Shown piece by piece: positions 55,301-62,802 of a stretch of DNA of 64,000 bases (position 1 is the stretch's first letter; every line of letters begins with the position of its first letter). The notes beneath the pieces are model-generated. The model did not search any database. It was not told the DNA's origin and was given only the letters and a program-made list of their open reading frames with translations. This stretch comes from Lampris incognitus (taxonomy: Eukaryota > Chordata > Actinopteri > Lampriformes > Lampridae), in NCBI RefSeq assembly GCF_029633865.1, contig NC_079216.1:18759315-18823314 (forward strand). Direction: 5' to 3'. Position numbers and translations under genes: made by a program.

Positions 55301-56517
55301 GAGAGCTTGTGTGTTTGGCCTCTCACAGTACAGTCAGTCTCAAAGGTGCCCATAGAGCTCAGTGTTTCCCCCGAATACAGCTTCAGTCTGGTGTCACTCG
55401 GGCGGAGAGGTGTGTTTGGGGCCAGCCTTTTCTTGTCTTGAAAGCCCATTACATTGCAGGTGGCTCCAGAGTCCAGCTGACATTGTTGTGGCTTGTCGTG
55501 GAGTTTCAGAGTCACAAACCACTTCTTTCCTTTGGTGTGCACTGCGCCGATTGACTCAAACATGTACAGATCATCTCCATCATTACTATGCTCTGGGGGT
55601 TCTTCTGTGTATTCCACACAGTTTACCTTGCCCTCAGCATGCCCCTTTTTGCTCTTTAAGCACACTTTAGAAAAGTGATTAAGTGTCCCACATGACCTAC
55701 ATTGTTTCCCGAAGGCCGGGCAATGCTCTCTGCCCCTTGAATGCGAGCTGCCACAATATTTGCAATTGCCTGCATCTCCTGCTGTTCTGGGTGGATTGCT
55801 CTGTTTCCATTGATTTTGTCTGTGTTGCCTAGCAACGGCATGCACTGCCTCCGGCTGCGGTGTTGTTGCAAACTCCATTGCTCTCATACGGATGTCAGTT
55901 TGCTCTGCTGCGCGACACATGTCAATAGCTGTGACCATGTTCAAATCCTTCTCTCTCAACAGCCTGCGCCTAACGGCCTCGCTTGCAACTCCCAGGACTA
56001 TCTTATCACGGATCATTTCATCTTTCAACTGTCCATACTCACAGGTTGCTGCCCTCTCTCTCAGTCTCGTCACAAAGGTATCAAACGATTCTCCTTCCTC
56101 CTGCTTGCAACTCCCGAAAATGTACCTCTCGTATATTGTGTTTTTTGCTGGCTTGAAGTATTTCCCCAACTCTCTCAGTATGGCGTCAGGATCCCCTTGA
56201 TCATCTTCTGAGAGGTTCAGATTGTGGCGGTAAATATGCCTGCATTCACTTCCCATCACACTTCTTAGAGTAGCCGCTTGTATTTTCTTGTCCTTGCCAA
56301 GTATGCCCGTGACGAGGACGTAGTCTTCATATTCGGCCCGAAAAATGTCCCAATTGACACTCCAATCGCCTGTGAAGCTCATCGGGGACGGTGGTGGAAT
56401 ATTCACGTTAGCTGCCATTGTATGTGATGCTATCGGCGCCGGTAATGCTAGCGTTAGCTCCTCTGTGACAACGTCTTCAGCAGAAGTACTTTGCTCTGAA
56501 TCGGAATCCTCCGACAT
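52348..56517 (-). CDS. Gypsy-2 Gag-Pol polyprotein
   Basis: A single 1,389-residue frame with no break, so Gag and Pol are fused without frameshifting. Order: Gag helical domain; two zinc knuckles (CKYCGSSHSRGREHC, CRSCGTLNHFSKVC) near residues 250-290; protease DSG with Asp ~349; reverse transcriptase with WLKLPFGVSVAPEVYQ and IADDILVVG (~630) where many relatives have YxDD; RNase H (QSDASQSGLG); integrase with TDNGPQF (~1133) and the Glu in HPKANGKAES; acidic Pro-rich tail. The domain style resembles the K02A2.6-like/Mag-like gypsy elements common in fish. It copies element RNA into DNA and inserts it. Probably recently active. Confidence 0.93.
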   Translation of the reverse strand: MSEDSDSEQSTSAEDVVTEELTLALPAPIASHTMAANVNIPPPSPMSFTGDWSVNWDIFRAEYEDYVLVTGILGKDKKIQAATLRSVMGSECRHIYRHNLNLSEDDQGDPDAILRELGKYFKPAKNTIYERYIFGSCKQEEGESFDTFVTRLRERAATCEYGQLKDEMIRDKIVLGVASEAVRRRLLREKDLNMVTAIDMCRAAEQTDIRMRAMEFATTPQPEAVHAVARQHRQNQWKQSNPPRTAGDAGNCKYCGSSHSRGREHCPAFGKQCRSCGTLNHFSKVCLKSKKGHAEGKVNCVEYTEEPPEHSNDGDDLYMFESIGAVHTKGKKWFVTLKLHDKPQQCQLDSGATCNVMGFQDKKRLAPNTPLRPSDTRLKLYSGETLSSMGTFETDCTVRGQTHKLSFEIVRTSQHPLLSGSTCERLGLMHFTIPEGVPKMEHTQPGALTKEQLINRYSDVFNSPVESVPGEVHFDLDPSVAAVQSAPRNVPIAMKAAVKAQLDKYEADGHLAPVTDPTDWISNMVIVKKPEKLRICIDPKPLNKALKRSHYIMPTLEDILYKLPKARVFTLVDARDAFLQCKLDYESILMTTFWTPWGRKRWLKLPFGVSVAPEVYQRKQHELLAGLKGVEPIADDILVVGCGDTDKEAGDDHDVKLAALMERCREVKLRLGLKKLQFKVAEVQFHGHILSSAGLKPDPEKVRAIIDMPNPTDAKGVQRLIGFANYLAKFMPHLSTVCEPLRRLLDKDTPWHWLPKHEAAVHELKALATAMPVLRYYDVTKPIAIQSDASQSGLGCCLMQEGQPIAFASRALTPTEKNYAQIEKECLSIVFACQRFHHYLYGRDPITAETDHKPLISIFSKPLLNAPKRLQSMLMTLQNYNLRVIYKPGPEMFISDTLSRATAGCSGRGTAYQRHAICSLQQEQEDIQHVNQAEYLNVTNQRLEQIRRQTDRDECLQALKNTVLVGWPDVKEEAPLIAREYWPFRDEISVQNGVLFRGQKVIIPKSLRPEMLTRIHSSHIGGDACYRHAQETLYWPNMQSEIKDFVSSCSTCNVYAHNQQKETMLSHEVPTRPWQVLSMDLFSFRQKDYLLIVDHYSDFWEIELLPDMSAETVIKRCKAQFARHGQPEKVITDNGPQFTAQFTRFASEWEFEHVTSSPRHPKANGKAESAVKIVKNLLRKAAHDGEDPWKAVLHWRNTPTENMGSSPAQRLMSRRLKTSIPAASKLLEPAVVVGVTEKLRHRKQLAKSFYDRSARELPALEIGEVVRMKPLPGDNTGRWRVGTCLRRVAPRSYLVDIDGSLYRRNRIDLRVAEPAARAAHDPVEPAAAHTPDGDPATETVIETPQAVFEPSPIRSMPKAPSTPVGAPRSDGHTYTRVGRLSKPPLKLTM

Positions 56518-56575
56518 GTGACCTACTCAGGCCTACAAACTTAAACATGCGAGCTAGTAAAATAAGAAATAAGTT

Positions 56576-56593
56576 CTCCGACTTCTGGCACCA
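56576..56593 (-). promoter_or_regulatory. Gypsy-2 primer-binding site
   Basis: On the minus strand TGGTGCCAGAAGTCGGAG directly follows the LTR. It differs at about two positions from the complement of the tRNA-Leu(CAA) 3' end, so a tRNA-Leu primer is likely but not certain. Confidence 0.55.
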
Positions 56594-56753
56594 TGTTTCA
56601 GTAGGCTATCTTATAAAGAATGACACACACACGAGTTGCTCAGTGCAGCCAAGTATATTCAAAGTGATGTAACATGTTCCTGAGCGCGGGTCATGTGTAT
56701 CTAAGGTAAACTAGTGGATAGCCGATGGCATCGATCTATCTAGACCCGTAACA
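56594..56753 (-). repeat. Gypsy-2 5' LTR
   Basis: 160 bp, TGTTACGGGTCTAG to CTACTGAAACA on the minus strand. Confidence 0.93.
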
Positions 56754-56758
56754 GTTGG

Positions 56759-56881
56759 TCCTTGACTAACAGGTCGGACCCTTTAGTCGACTGGTTAACG
56801 TTGTCGCTTGCGAAGCAGGAGCCACGGGTTCGCGTCCTGGCCGTGGCGACGGTTCCCGGGCTGCCCCCCGAATTCGCTACA
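56759..56881 (+). repeat. TRIM left LTR, right-hand part with A and B boxes
   Basis: Contains TAGTCGACTGG at 56784-56794 (A-box-like) and GGTTCGCGTCC at 56827-56837 (B-box-like), 43 bp apart as in tRNA genes, with a D-arm-like and a T-arm-like stem (CGGG-TTCGCGT-CCTG). The first 31 bp of this LTR are at 51957-51987. Confidence 0.75.
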
Positions 56882-56899
56882 TTAGTGTCAGAAATGGGA
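56882..56899 (+). promoter_or_regulatory. TRIM primer-binding site (tRNA-Leu type)
   Basis: TTAGTGTCAGAAATGGGA matches the complement of the tRNA-Leu(CAA) 3' end at all but three positions, starting directly after the LTR. Confidence 0.65.
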
Positions 56900-56998
56900 T
56901 GGAGCGACCGTAAGGCCATCGGAAGCGTATGCGCCCTGAGACGTGAAGGAGCTGATATGCTTAAGCGCGGGGACGCGCTTCCCGAAGGAGGGGGGTAG

Positions 56999-57144
56999 TG
57001 TAACGTGCATGGATAAGACGACACGCTGGCCGCTGGATGGCGTGTCTGACCCTTTAATCGAGCGGTTAGCGATGCCTAGCGATACGGGTTCGCTTCCCGG
57101 CCGCGGCAGTTCCTGTGGTTGCGTTGTCCCCCGAATTCGCTACA
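56999..57144 (+). repeat. TRIM right LTR
   Basis: 146 bp; A-box-like TAATCGAGCGG at 57055-57065 and B-box-like GGTTCGCTTCC at 57087-57097. It differs from the left LTR by roughly a quarter to a third of its positions, including a deletion between the boxes. Confidence 0.75.
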
Positions 57145-57234
57145 ATATGAAACGGATCGTTGGTTTCGGTCGTTATGCCACTGTATTGTGGGTGGAGATG
57201 AGTGATGAAACGTTTCTTTCTCAATAAACGTGTT

Positions 57235-57434
57235 TGTTATGTATGCACACATCGACAGTGCTGCATTTGATTTGGTGCTGTTCTATTGTGCTGGGATCGA
57301 TTGGTGATGCCTGCGGGCTCTGGGTTGTTTGATCGGGTCTGCCTTTGATGCTATGTCAGTCTAAATGGAGAATGCCACGGAGAGGTTGTGTCGAGCGACA
57401 GCGCTGTGTCCTGACGTGATTTCTAGATACAATA
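57235..57434 (+). repeat. Gypsy-3 5' LTR
   Basis: TGTTATGTATGCAC to TAGATACAATA. It ends in TA, not CA; the boundary is fixed by the target duplication. Followed by the primer site TTGGCGACGAGGATGG. Confidence 0.92.
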
Positions 57435-57446
57435 TTGGCGACGAGG

Positions 57447-60400
57447 ATGGCTGATATCTCTCTCCCACCACCTGCCCCCTTCCTGGCATTACCTGGCGAG
57501 CCTCCGGTACCATGGACTCGCTGGCTACATAGTTTTGAAAATTACATCATCGCCTCAGGGCTCGACGACGTGAGCCAGGCTCGGAAGACGGCTCTGTTGC
57601 TTCACTGCTTGGGAGCAGAGGGTCATCGTGTGCTCGGGACTCTGGGGAACGTCACAAGCTTTGCCGAAGCTGTGGGACTTATGAGCACCCATTTCGCTGC
57701 TCCACAGAGTGCCCTCCTTCGGCGATTTATATTCCGTCAGCGACACCAACTGCCTGGTGAGTCTGTGCGGCAGTACGTAGCTAATTTGCGAGGGCTAGCT
57801 AGCTCATGCAAGTTTGGCCCGCTTCAGGACGAGATGGTTCGCGACCAGCTAATCGAACACACCAACAACGCAAAGGTGCGTGAGACTCTCCTGCTGGAAA
57901 AAGATGATCTGCTGCTGTCCACAGCAATTACCATCGCACTACAGGTTGAGGGAGCAGCTGAGTGTGCTGCTATGCTAAATACACAGCAAGTGGCCACCTC
58001 CAGTCAAGCTGCCAACGACTCCTCCCTCTACTCACGGCTGCCCCTCGGGACGCAACCCAGCCAGAGCGAGGCGGGCGCCGACTCCACTGGGGACGTCTTG
58101 CAACTGCAACGACGGCGTTCTCGGCCCCGCCCTCAACAGTCCTGTGGTAACTGTGGGTCTCGGTCTCATGTTTCAAGGGCTCAGAACTGCCCTGCCCGTG
58201 GCCAGACATGCCGTAGCTGCGGTAAGCACAATCACTTTGCCAACGTCTGTCGATCTTCCCCGGCTGGGTCAGAGGGCCACACCCCCCAGTCTTCAACCGC
58301 CGTCATTCACAAGGTGAGCTCTGCGCCAGTGTCATTCAAATCATGCACAGTCAACATTAATGATGTGTGCATTCCCCTGCTGTTGGACGCCGGTGCAGGT
58401 GTGTCTCTCCTGAGTGTTGATACCTACAGTCAATTTTTCGGTTCACTGCCACTGTCCGCACCCTCAGCTGTCCTCTGTGGGTATGGTGACTCCAGAATCG
58501 ATCTGGTTGGCTCTCTCCAACTTACTGTCCGCTATGGAACCAAGCTGGTGCCTAATGCAGTTTTTCATGTGGCACGCCGTGGGGCCAACCTGATGGGCCT
58601 GGGCCTGGACCTGTTCTCCGCTCTGGGGTTCTCCCTCTTAGACACAAGGGGGGCAGCAATCCTGACTGTCGCCACACCTTGGCAGCAGAAGTGGCCATCG
58701 CTGTTTATGGGGCTGGGCTGCCTCTCCGCCTTCACCCATCAACCTCTCCTCAGCCCTGCTGTGAAATCTGTCATCCAACCACTGCGGCGCATCCCATTGG
58801 CTCTCCGTGGTGGGGTCTCCGCCGAGCTGCAACAACTGCTGGAAGCTGGCATCATTGAACCGGTGGACGCGTCACCTTGGGTCTCAAACCTCGTGGTGGC
58901 TAAGAAGAAGTCGGGGGGCCTGCGTGTCTGCGTCGATCTACGTGCAGTAAATAAGGCAGTGGTCCCTGATAAGTATCCACTGCCCACCTCAGAAGAACTC
59001 ACTGCTCAGTTCTATGGCTCTGAGGTGTTCTCCAAGCTCGACCTCAGACAGGGGTACTTACAGGTGCCCCTCCACCCCAGCAGCCGAAACCTCACAGCCT
59101 TTGTGACACATGCAGGAATGTTTCGCTACACCAGGATGCCTTTCGGTCTCAGCTCCGCCCCTAGCTGCTTCCAGAAAATCATGGTCTCCGTGCTGGCTGG
59201 CATACTGGGCGTGGCCATTTATCTGGACGATATAGTGGTACACGGGCCCACCAGTGAAATCCACGACAAGCGCCTTAACATGGTCTTCGCAGCCCTGTCC
59301 AAGCACAAGCTAACTCTCAATGCTGAGAAATGTGTCCTCTCTGTGCCAGCCATCGACTTCGTGGGGTTCTGGCTGTCAGCGAGCGGTGTAACTCCACTAC
59401 AATCCAACGTGGACGCCATTCAGGCCATCCCTGAGCCCAGCTCGGCCGCCCAGGTCGCCTCCTTCCTGGGTATGACAAGTTACTACCTGAGGTTTCTTCC
59501 CCAGTACTCTGCGACCACAGCCCCCCTGCGCCAGCTGCTGCGTAAGGACGAGCCATGGGTGTGGTCAAAGGCATGCAGTGACGCTGTGCGTGATCTCAAG
59601 ACTCAACTGACTTCGCCACCAGTGTTGGCTCACTTCAACATCTCCAGCTCCACCTTTGTGACCTGTGATGCGTCAGCCACAGCGATAGGGGCTGTGCTGT
59701 CTCAAACCCAGAACGGTGTGGAGAAGCCCATTGCCTTCGCCTCCCGTGCCCTCAACCTGACCGAGCAGCGGTGCTCCGTGGGTGAGCGTGAGGCGTTAGC
59801 CTGTATCTGGGCTTGTGAAAGGTGGCACCTCTACCTCTATGGCCGCTCCTTCACCCTCAGGACAGATTACCAGGCCCTGACAGCGCTGCTGTCCACATCT
59901 GGGACAGGCCACAAACCCCTGAGGCTGCACCGCTGGTCTGACCGCCTCCGCCAGTACAACTTCAGCCTGCAGTTCACCCCAGGCAGAGACAATGTTGTCG
60001 CCGACCTGCTCTCTCGCTCTGTCTCCACCCCAGCTCCACAGACGGACACTGACTGTGTGGAAAAGGACATTGTCCAAATGCTACACACACCCCTCCAGGC
60101 CACTGTCTCTCTGCAGGAGCTGAGGGCAGCCTCCGAACAGGACCCTGTCCTCTCCCAGCTCCGCACCTACATCCAGAACGGCTGGCCTCACAAGGTCCCA
60201 GAGGAGCTGGCTGCGTTCGCCCGAGTCAGACAGGAGCTCTCCTGCTGGAACGACACCTGCGTGGCACGTGGGTTTTGCACAGTGGTCCCAGCTGCTCTCC
60301 GTGCACGTGTTTTGAATACGGCGCATGAAGGCCACCTGGGCATTGTGAAACTGAAACAGCGCTGCCGAGACCTGGTGTGGTGGCCGGGGATAGACAGAGA

Positions 60401-61490
60401 TATTGAGGCTCTGGTGAAGGACTGTTCTGCCTGCCTTGTGAGTGGCAAGACTGGCCACCAGGCTCCCCCACCCCTGCAACCTCTCGCCTGGCCCTCTCAG
60501 CCCTGGGAACACCTGCAGTTGGACATTTGTGGTGAGATCCATGGAGTTCCCCACCACCAACGCTTCATGGTGGTCGCCTACGATCTACACTCAAAATGGC
60601 CTGAACTCACCACTTCCGGCACTGTGACCTCACAGATCATCATCGACTTCCTGGACTCTCTTTTCTCTCGCTGGGGCCTCCCAAAGGCCATCACCACTGA
60701 CAACGGCCCTCAGCTGGTCTCTGCTGAGTTCACTGCTTATCTCGAAAGCAAGGGCATCCGTCATATACGCACTGCGTACTACCACCCCCAGGCCAATGGC
60801 GGCGTTGAACGTTTTCACCAGTCACTGAAGAACGGCCTCAGAGCACACATGGCCCAAGGGTGCTCTTTCACGCAGGCCATCCGTCACACTCTGCTACACT
60901 ATCGGGCCACACAGCACTCGACCACAGGCGTCTCCCCAGCCTCTCTCATGCTAGGCCGGGAACTGTGCATGCCCCTTGACAGGCTCCGCCCCTCCACACC
61001 TCAGGCACCTCCCTCTGGGGTCAGAGCCTCAGTCACTCGTCAGCAGACGCGGATGAAGCAACGGTTTGACCAGTCAAAACGAACCAGGGTGCCAGACATC
61101 AATGTGTCAGACTGGGTCAGGGTCCGCAGGCCCCACAGGGACAATAAAATGGCTTCATACTGGTCATCTCCTCTCCAAGTCACCCGTCAGCTGGGCCCAG
61201 CCACTTACCTCCTCAGCGATGGCACTCGGTGGCGCTCCAGTCGTCTACGGAAGGTGTCAGCTCCGCCACACACAGCTGGTGACACAACCATAGCCATTCC
61301 CTCAGCATGGCGAGACGCCCCGGGGCTTCATGCAGCTCCTACACGGGCCCCAGACATTTCTGGGCCTCAGCTCCCCCTGCCATCTCCCTCCCCACCTCGG
61401 CCTGCCCAGCCTCAGGCCGCCCCGCGACCTGTTCGCACACGTTTACGCCCTGGCCACCTAGAGGACTTTGTGTCAACCTTTCATGTTTGA
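57447..61490 (+). CDS. Gypsy-3 Gag-Pol polyprotein
   Basis: One open frame of about 1,347 residues; I start at ATG 57447 because the frame further 5' begins in the primer site. Order: Gag helices; two zinc knuckles (CGNCGSRSHVSRAQNC, CRSCGKHNHFANVC); protease; RT with TRMPFGLSSAPSCFQKIM and YLDDIVVHG (59220-59231); RNase H (TCDASATAIGA); integrase (HLGIVKLKQRCRDLVWWPGI zinc region, TDNGPQLVS, HPQANGGVERFH); GPY/F-like C-terminal part. The protease site reads LLLDAGAGVSLL, DAG where DSG or DTG is usual (Asp at ~314). Otherwise it appears complete and young. Confidence 0.92.
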   Translation: MADISLPPPAPFLALPGEPPVPWTRWLHSFENYIIASGLDDVSQARKTALLLHCLGAEGHRVLGTLGNVTSFAEAVGLMSTHFAAPQSALLRRFIFRQRHQLPGESVRQYVANLRGLASSCKFGPLQDEMVRDQLIEHTNNAKVRETLLLEKDDLLLSTAITIALQVEGAAECAAMLNTQQVATSSQAANDSSLYSRLPLGTQPSQSEAGADSTGDVLQLQRRRSRPRPQQSCGNCGSRSHVSRAQNCPARGQTCRSCGKHNHFANVCRSSPAGSEGHTPQSSTAVIHKVSSAPVSFKSCTVNINDVCIPLLLDAGAGVSLLSVDTYSQFFGSLPLSAPSAVLCGYGDSRIDLVGSLQLTVRYGTKLVPNAVFHVARRGANLMGLGLDLFSALGFSLLDTRGAAILTVATPWQQKWPSLFMGLGCLSAFTHQPLLSPAVKSVIQPLRRIPLALRGGVSAELQQLLEAGIIEPVDASPWVSNLVVAKKKSGGLRVCVDLRAVNKAVVPDKYPLPTSEELTAQFYGSEVFSKLDLRQGYLQVPLHPSSRNLTAFVTHAGMFRYTRMPFGLSSAPSCFQKIMVSVLAGILGVAIYLDDIVVHGPTSEIHDKRLNMVFAALSKHKLTLNAEKCVLSVPAIDFVGFWLSASGVTPLQSNVDAIQAIPEPSSAAQVASFLGMTSYYLRFLPQYSATTAPLRQLLRKDEPWVWSKACSDAVRDLKTQLTSPPVLAHFNISSSTFVTCDASATAIGAVLSQTQNGVEKPIAFASRALNLTEQRCSVGEREALACIWACERWHLYLYGRSFTLRTDYQALTALLSTSGTGHKPLRLHRWSDRLRQYNFSLQFTPGRDNVVADLLSRSVSTPAPQTDTDCVEKDIVQMLHTPLQATVSLQELRAASEQDPVLSQLRTYIQNGWPHKVPEELAAFARVRQELSCWNDTCVARGFCTVVPAALRARVLNTAHEGHLGIVKLKQRCRDLVWWPGIDRDIEALVKDCSACLVSGKTGHQAPPPLQPLAWPSQPWEHLQLDICGEIHGVPHHQRFMVVAYDLHSKWPELTTSGTVTSQIIIDFLDSLFSRWGLPKAITTDNGPQLVSAEFTAYLESKGIRHIRTAYYHPQANGGVERFHQSLKNGLRAHMAQGCSFTQAIRHTLLHYRATQHSTTGVSPASLMLGRELCMPLDRLRPSTPQAPPSGVRASVTRQQTRMKQRFDQSKRTRVPDINVSDWVRVRRPHRDNKMASYWSSPLQVTRQLGPATYLLSDGTRWRSSRLRKVSAPPHTAGDTTIAIPSAWRDAPGLHAAPTRAPDISGPQLPLPSPSPPRPAQPQAAPRPVRTRLRPGHLEDFVSTFHV

Positions 61491-61515
61491 AATCCTGCCG
61501 GGGGGGGGGGGGAAA

Positions 61516-61715
61516 TGTTATGTATGCACACATCGACAGTGCTGCATTTGATTTGGTGCTGTTCTATTGTGCTGGGATCGATTGGTGATGCCTGCGGGCT
61601 CTGGGTTGTTTGATCGGGTCTGCCTTTGATGCTGTGTCAGTCTAAATGGAGAATGCCACGGAGAGGTTGTGTCGAGCGACAGCGCTGTGTCCTGACGTGA
61701 TTTCTAGATACAATA
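61516..61715 (+). repeat. Gypsy-3 3' LTR
   Basis: One substitution (A to G in GATGCTRTGTC) from the 5' copy. Confidence 0.93.
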
Positions 61716-61837
61716 GTGTTCAGACGGACTGATTCAACTTTCTTTGCCATAAGATTATTTTCCACCACCACCAACAAACTTCAACACCTGCAAATTTAAT
61801 GACGAATAATCTTTCGGTCATATATCTAAATTGAGAC

Positions 61838-62015
61838 TGTGGTGACCCACATCTATATAACTAGAGACATTCACCTAAGAGAGAATGCACTTCCGCTTCC
61901 GGTCCAGAGAGTTCAGTGTCGTTGTCGAATATATGACATGTAAAGTTGGAGCTAGTAAACTACCTCGACTACGTCTACTCTCACGTCTCCTGTCTCGTTG
62001 TTTTCTAACTCCACA
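61838..62015 (+). repeat. Gypsy-4 5' LTR
   Basis: 178 bp, TGTGGTGACCCACA to TTTCTAACTCCACA. The left edge is inferred from the TG...CA rule because the 3' LTR is outside the window. Confidence 0.75.
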
Positions 62016-62016
62016 T

Positions 62017-62034
62017 TGGTGACCCCGACGTGAT
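62017..62034 (+). promoter_or_regulatory. Gypsy-4 primer-binding site (tRNA-Trp)
   Basis: TGGTGACCCCGACGTGAT is a perfect 18-base complement of the tRNA-Trp 3' end. Confidence 0.9.
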
Positions 62035-62052
62035 CGAACAACTAATACGAGT

Positions 62053-62802
62053 ATGTCTGACAACGACGACGCCGGTGCTAACAACATGGCTATTGCTAAC
62101 GCTAGCATTTACACCGCTACTGTGAAGCTACCCGACTTTTGGCAGCATAATCCACGGCCGTGGTTTCAACATGTGGAAGCCCAGTTCCAGCTGAGAGGGA
62201 TAACGCAGGATGCAACGCAGTACTTCCACGTAGTGGCGGCGTTAGACGCATCGACAACGGCGCGAGCAATGACACTGTTGGAAGCTCCGCCAGCTGCTGG
62301 CAAGTACGATGCTATAAAGACATTCCTCCTGAAACTATTTGAACTGTCGGAGCTGGAGAAGGCAGACCGTTTACTGTCCCCGAATGGCCTCGGCGACAGC
62401 AAACCGTCTGATTTAATGGAAAAAATGCTGTCTGTGCTGGGATCGGCTGATCCGGCCTTTCTTTTCACACACATTTTTCTGAGGCAGCTCCCCGCACCTG
62501 TACGCACAGCGCTGGCCAGTTCTCCTCTCGCCGCCTCCAAGGACTACCGTTCTCTGGCTGCTGAAGCAGACAGGGTTTTCCTGGCCAACCGGCAACAGTT
62601 TGTGCATGCCCTGCTACCCCACCAGACCGCCCCACCACCACCTGTGTACAACTATATGGACACCGCGGCTGCGGTGACAGCCCGCCGCCAACCTGACGAC
62701 GGGCTCTGTTATTACCATGCCAGGTTTGGGGCAAAAGCAAAACGGTGTCGCAAACCCTGCAGTTACAGGGTTCAGGGAAACGCCAAGGCCGGCGCTCGTT
62801 AA
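62053..62802 (+). CDS. Gypsy-4 Gag
   Basis: 249 residues, starting MSDNDDAGANNMAIANASIY. Alignable with Gypsy-1 Gag throughout (LPDFWQHNPRPWFQHVEAQF; LGDSKPSDLMEKMLSVLG). It has the CHCC motif CYYHARFGAKAKRCRKPC near the end. No break. TAA at 62800-62802 lies in the loop of the frameshift hairpin. Confidence 0.9.
   Translation: MSDNDDAGANNMAIANASIYTATVKLPDFWQHNPRPWFQHVEAQFQLRGITQDATQYFHVVAALDASTTARAMTLLEAPPAAGKYDAIKTFLLKLFELSELEKADRLLSPNGLGDSKPSDLMEKMLSVLGSADPAFLFTHIFLRQLPAPVRTALASSPLAASKDYRSLAAEADRVFLANRQQFVHALLPHQTAPPPPVYNYMDTAAAVTARRQPDDGLCYYHARFGAKAKRCRKPCSYRVQGNAKAGAR

Larger units (their letters stand above)
51988..56753 (-). mobile_element. Gypsy-2: intact Ty3/gypsy LTR retrotransposon
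   Basis: 4,766 bp on the minus strand inside the TRIM LTR, flanked by GTTGG (51983-51987 and 56754-56758). LTRs of 160 bp (56594-56753 as 5', 51988-52147 as 3') differ at one base. Primer site TGGTGCCAGAAGTCGG follows the 5' LTR; purine tract AAAAGGAGGA precedes the 3' LTR. Confidence 0.95.
51957..57144 (+). mobile_element. TRIM: miniature LTR retrotransposon with tRNA-like segment in its LTR
   Basis: Net length about 417 bp once the Gypsy-2 insertion (51988-56753 plus a 5-bp duplication) is discounted. Left LTR is 51957-51987 plus 56759-56881; internal region 56882-56998 (117 bp, no ORF); right LTR 56999-57144. LTRs run TGTAACGTG to CGAATTCGCTACA. The internal region starts with a tRNA-Leu-type primer site and ends in the polypurine tract GGAGGGGGGTAG. 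ATAT flanks both sides. It inserted in the Penelope-like element. Confidence 0.8.
57235..61715 (+). mobile_element. Gypsy-3: intact Ty3/gypsy LTR retrotransposon
   Basis: 4,481 bp, flanked by GTGTT (57230-57234 and 61716-61720). LTRs 57235-57434 and 61516-61715 (200 bp) differ at one base. A G13AAA polypurine tract precedes the 3' LTR. It inserted in the right end of the Penelope-like element. Confidence 0.95.
46780..61750. mobile_element. Penelope-like element split by four LTR insertions
   Basis: The host pieces are 46780-47588, 51939-51956, 57145-57234 and 61716-~61750. Laid end to end they follow the order seen in the uninterrupted copy at 32.5-33.1 kb (ctctagttaatg...catggc, then gaaacgg...ggtcgttatgccactg, then gatgagtgatgaaacg, then gactgattcaacttt). 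The left and right ends are inverted repeats. The host element also has an internal duplication of its terminal segment at 47097-47190. Confidence 0.8.

Noticed and set aside
52402..56211. Plus-strand open frames of 60-270 codons across 52.4-56.2 kb
   Set aside because: They are antisense shadows of the intact Gypsy-2 polyprotein, with no family resemblance of their own.
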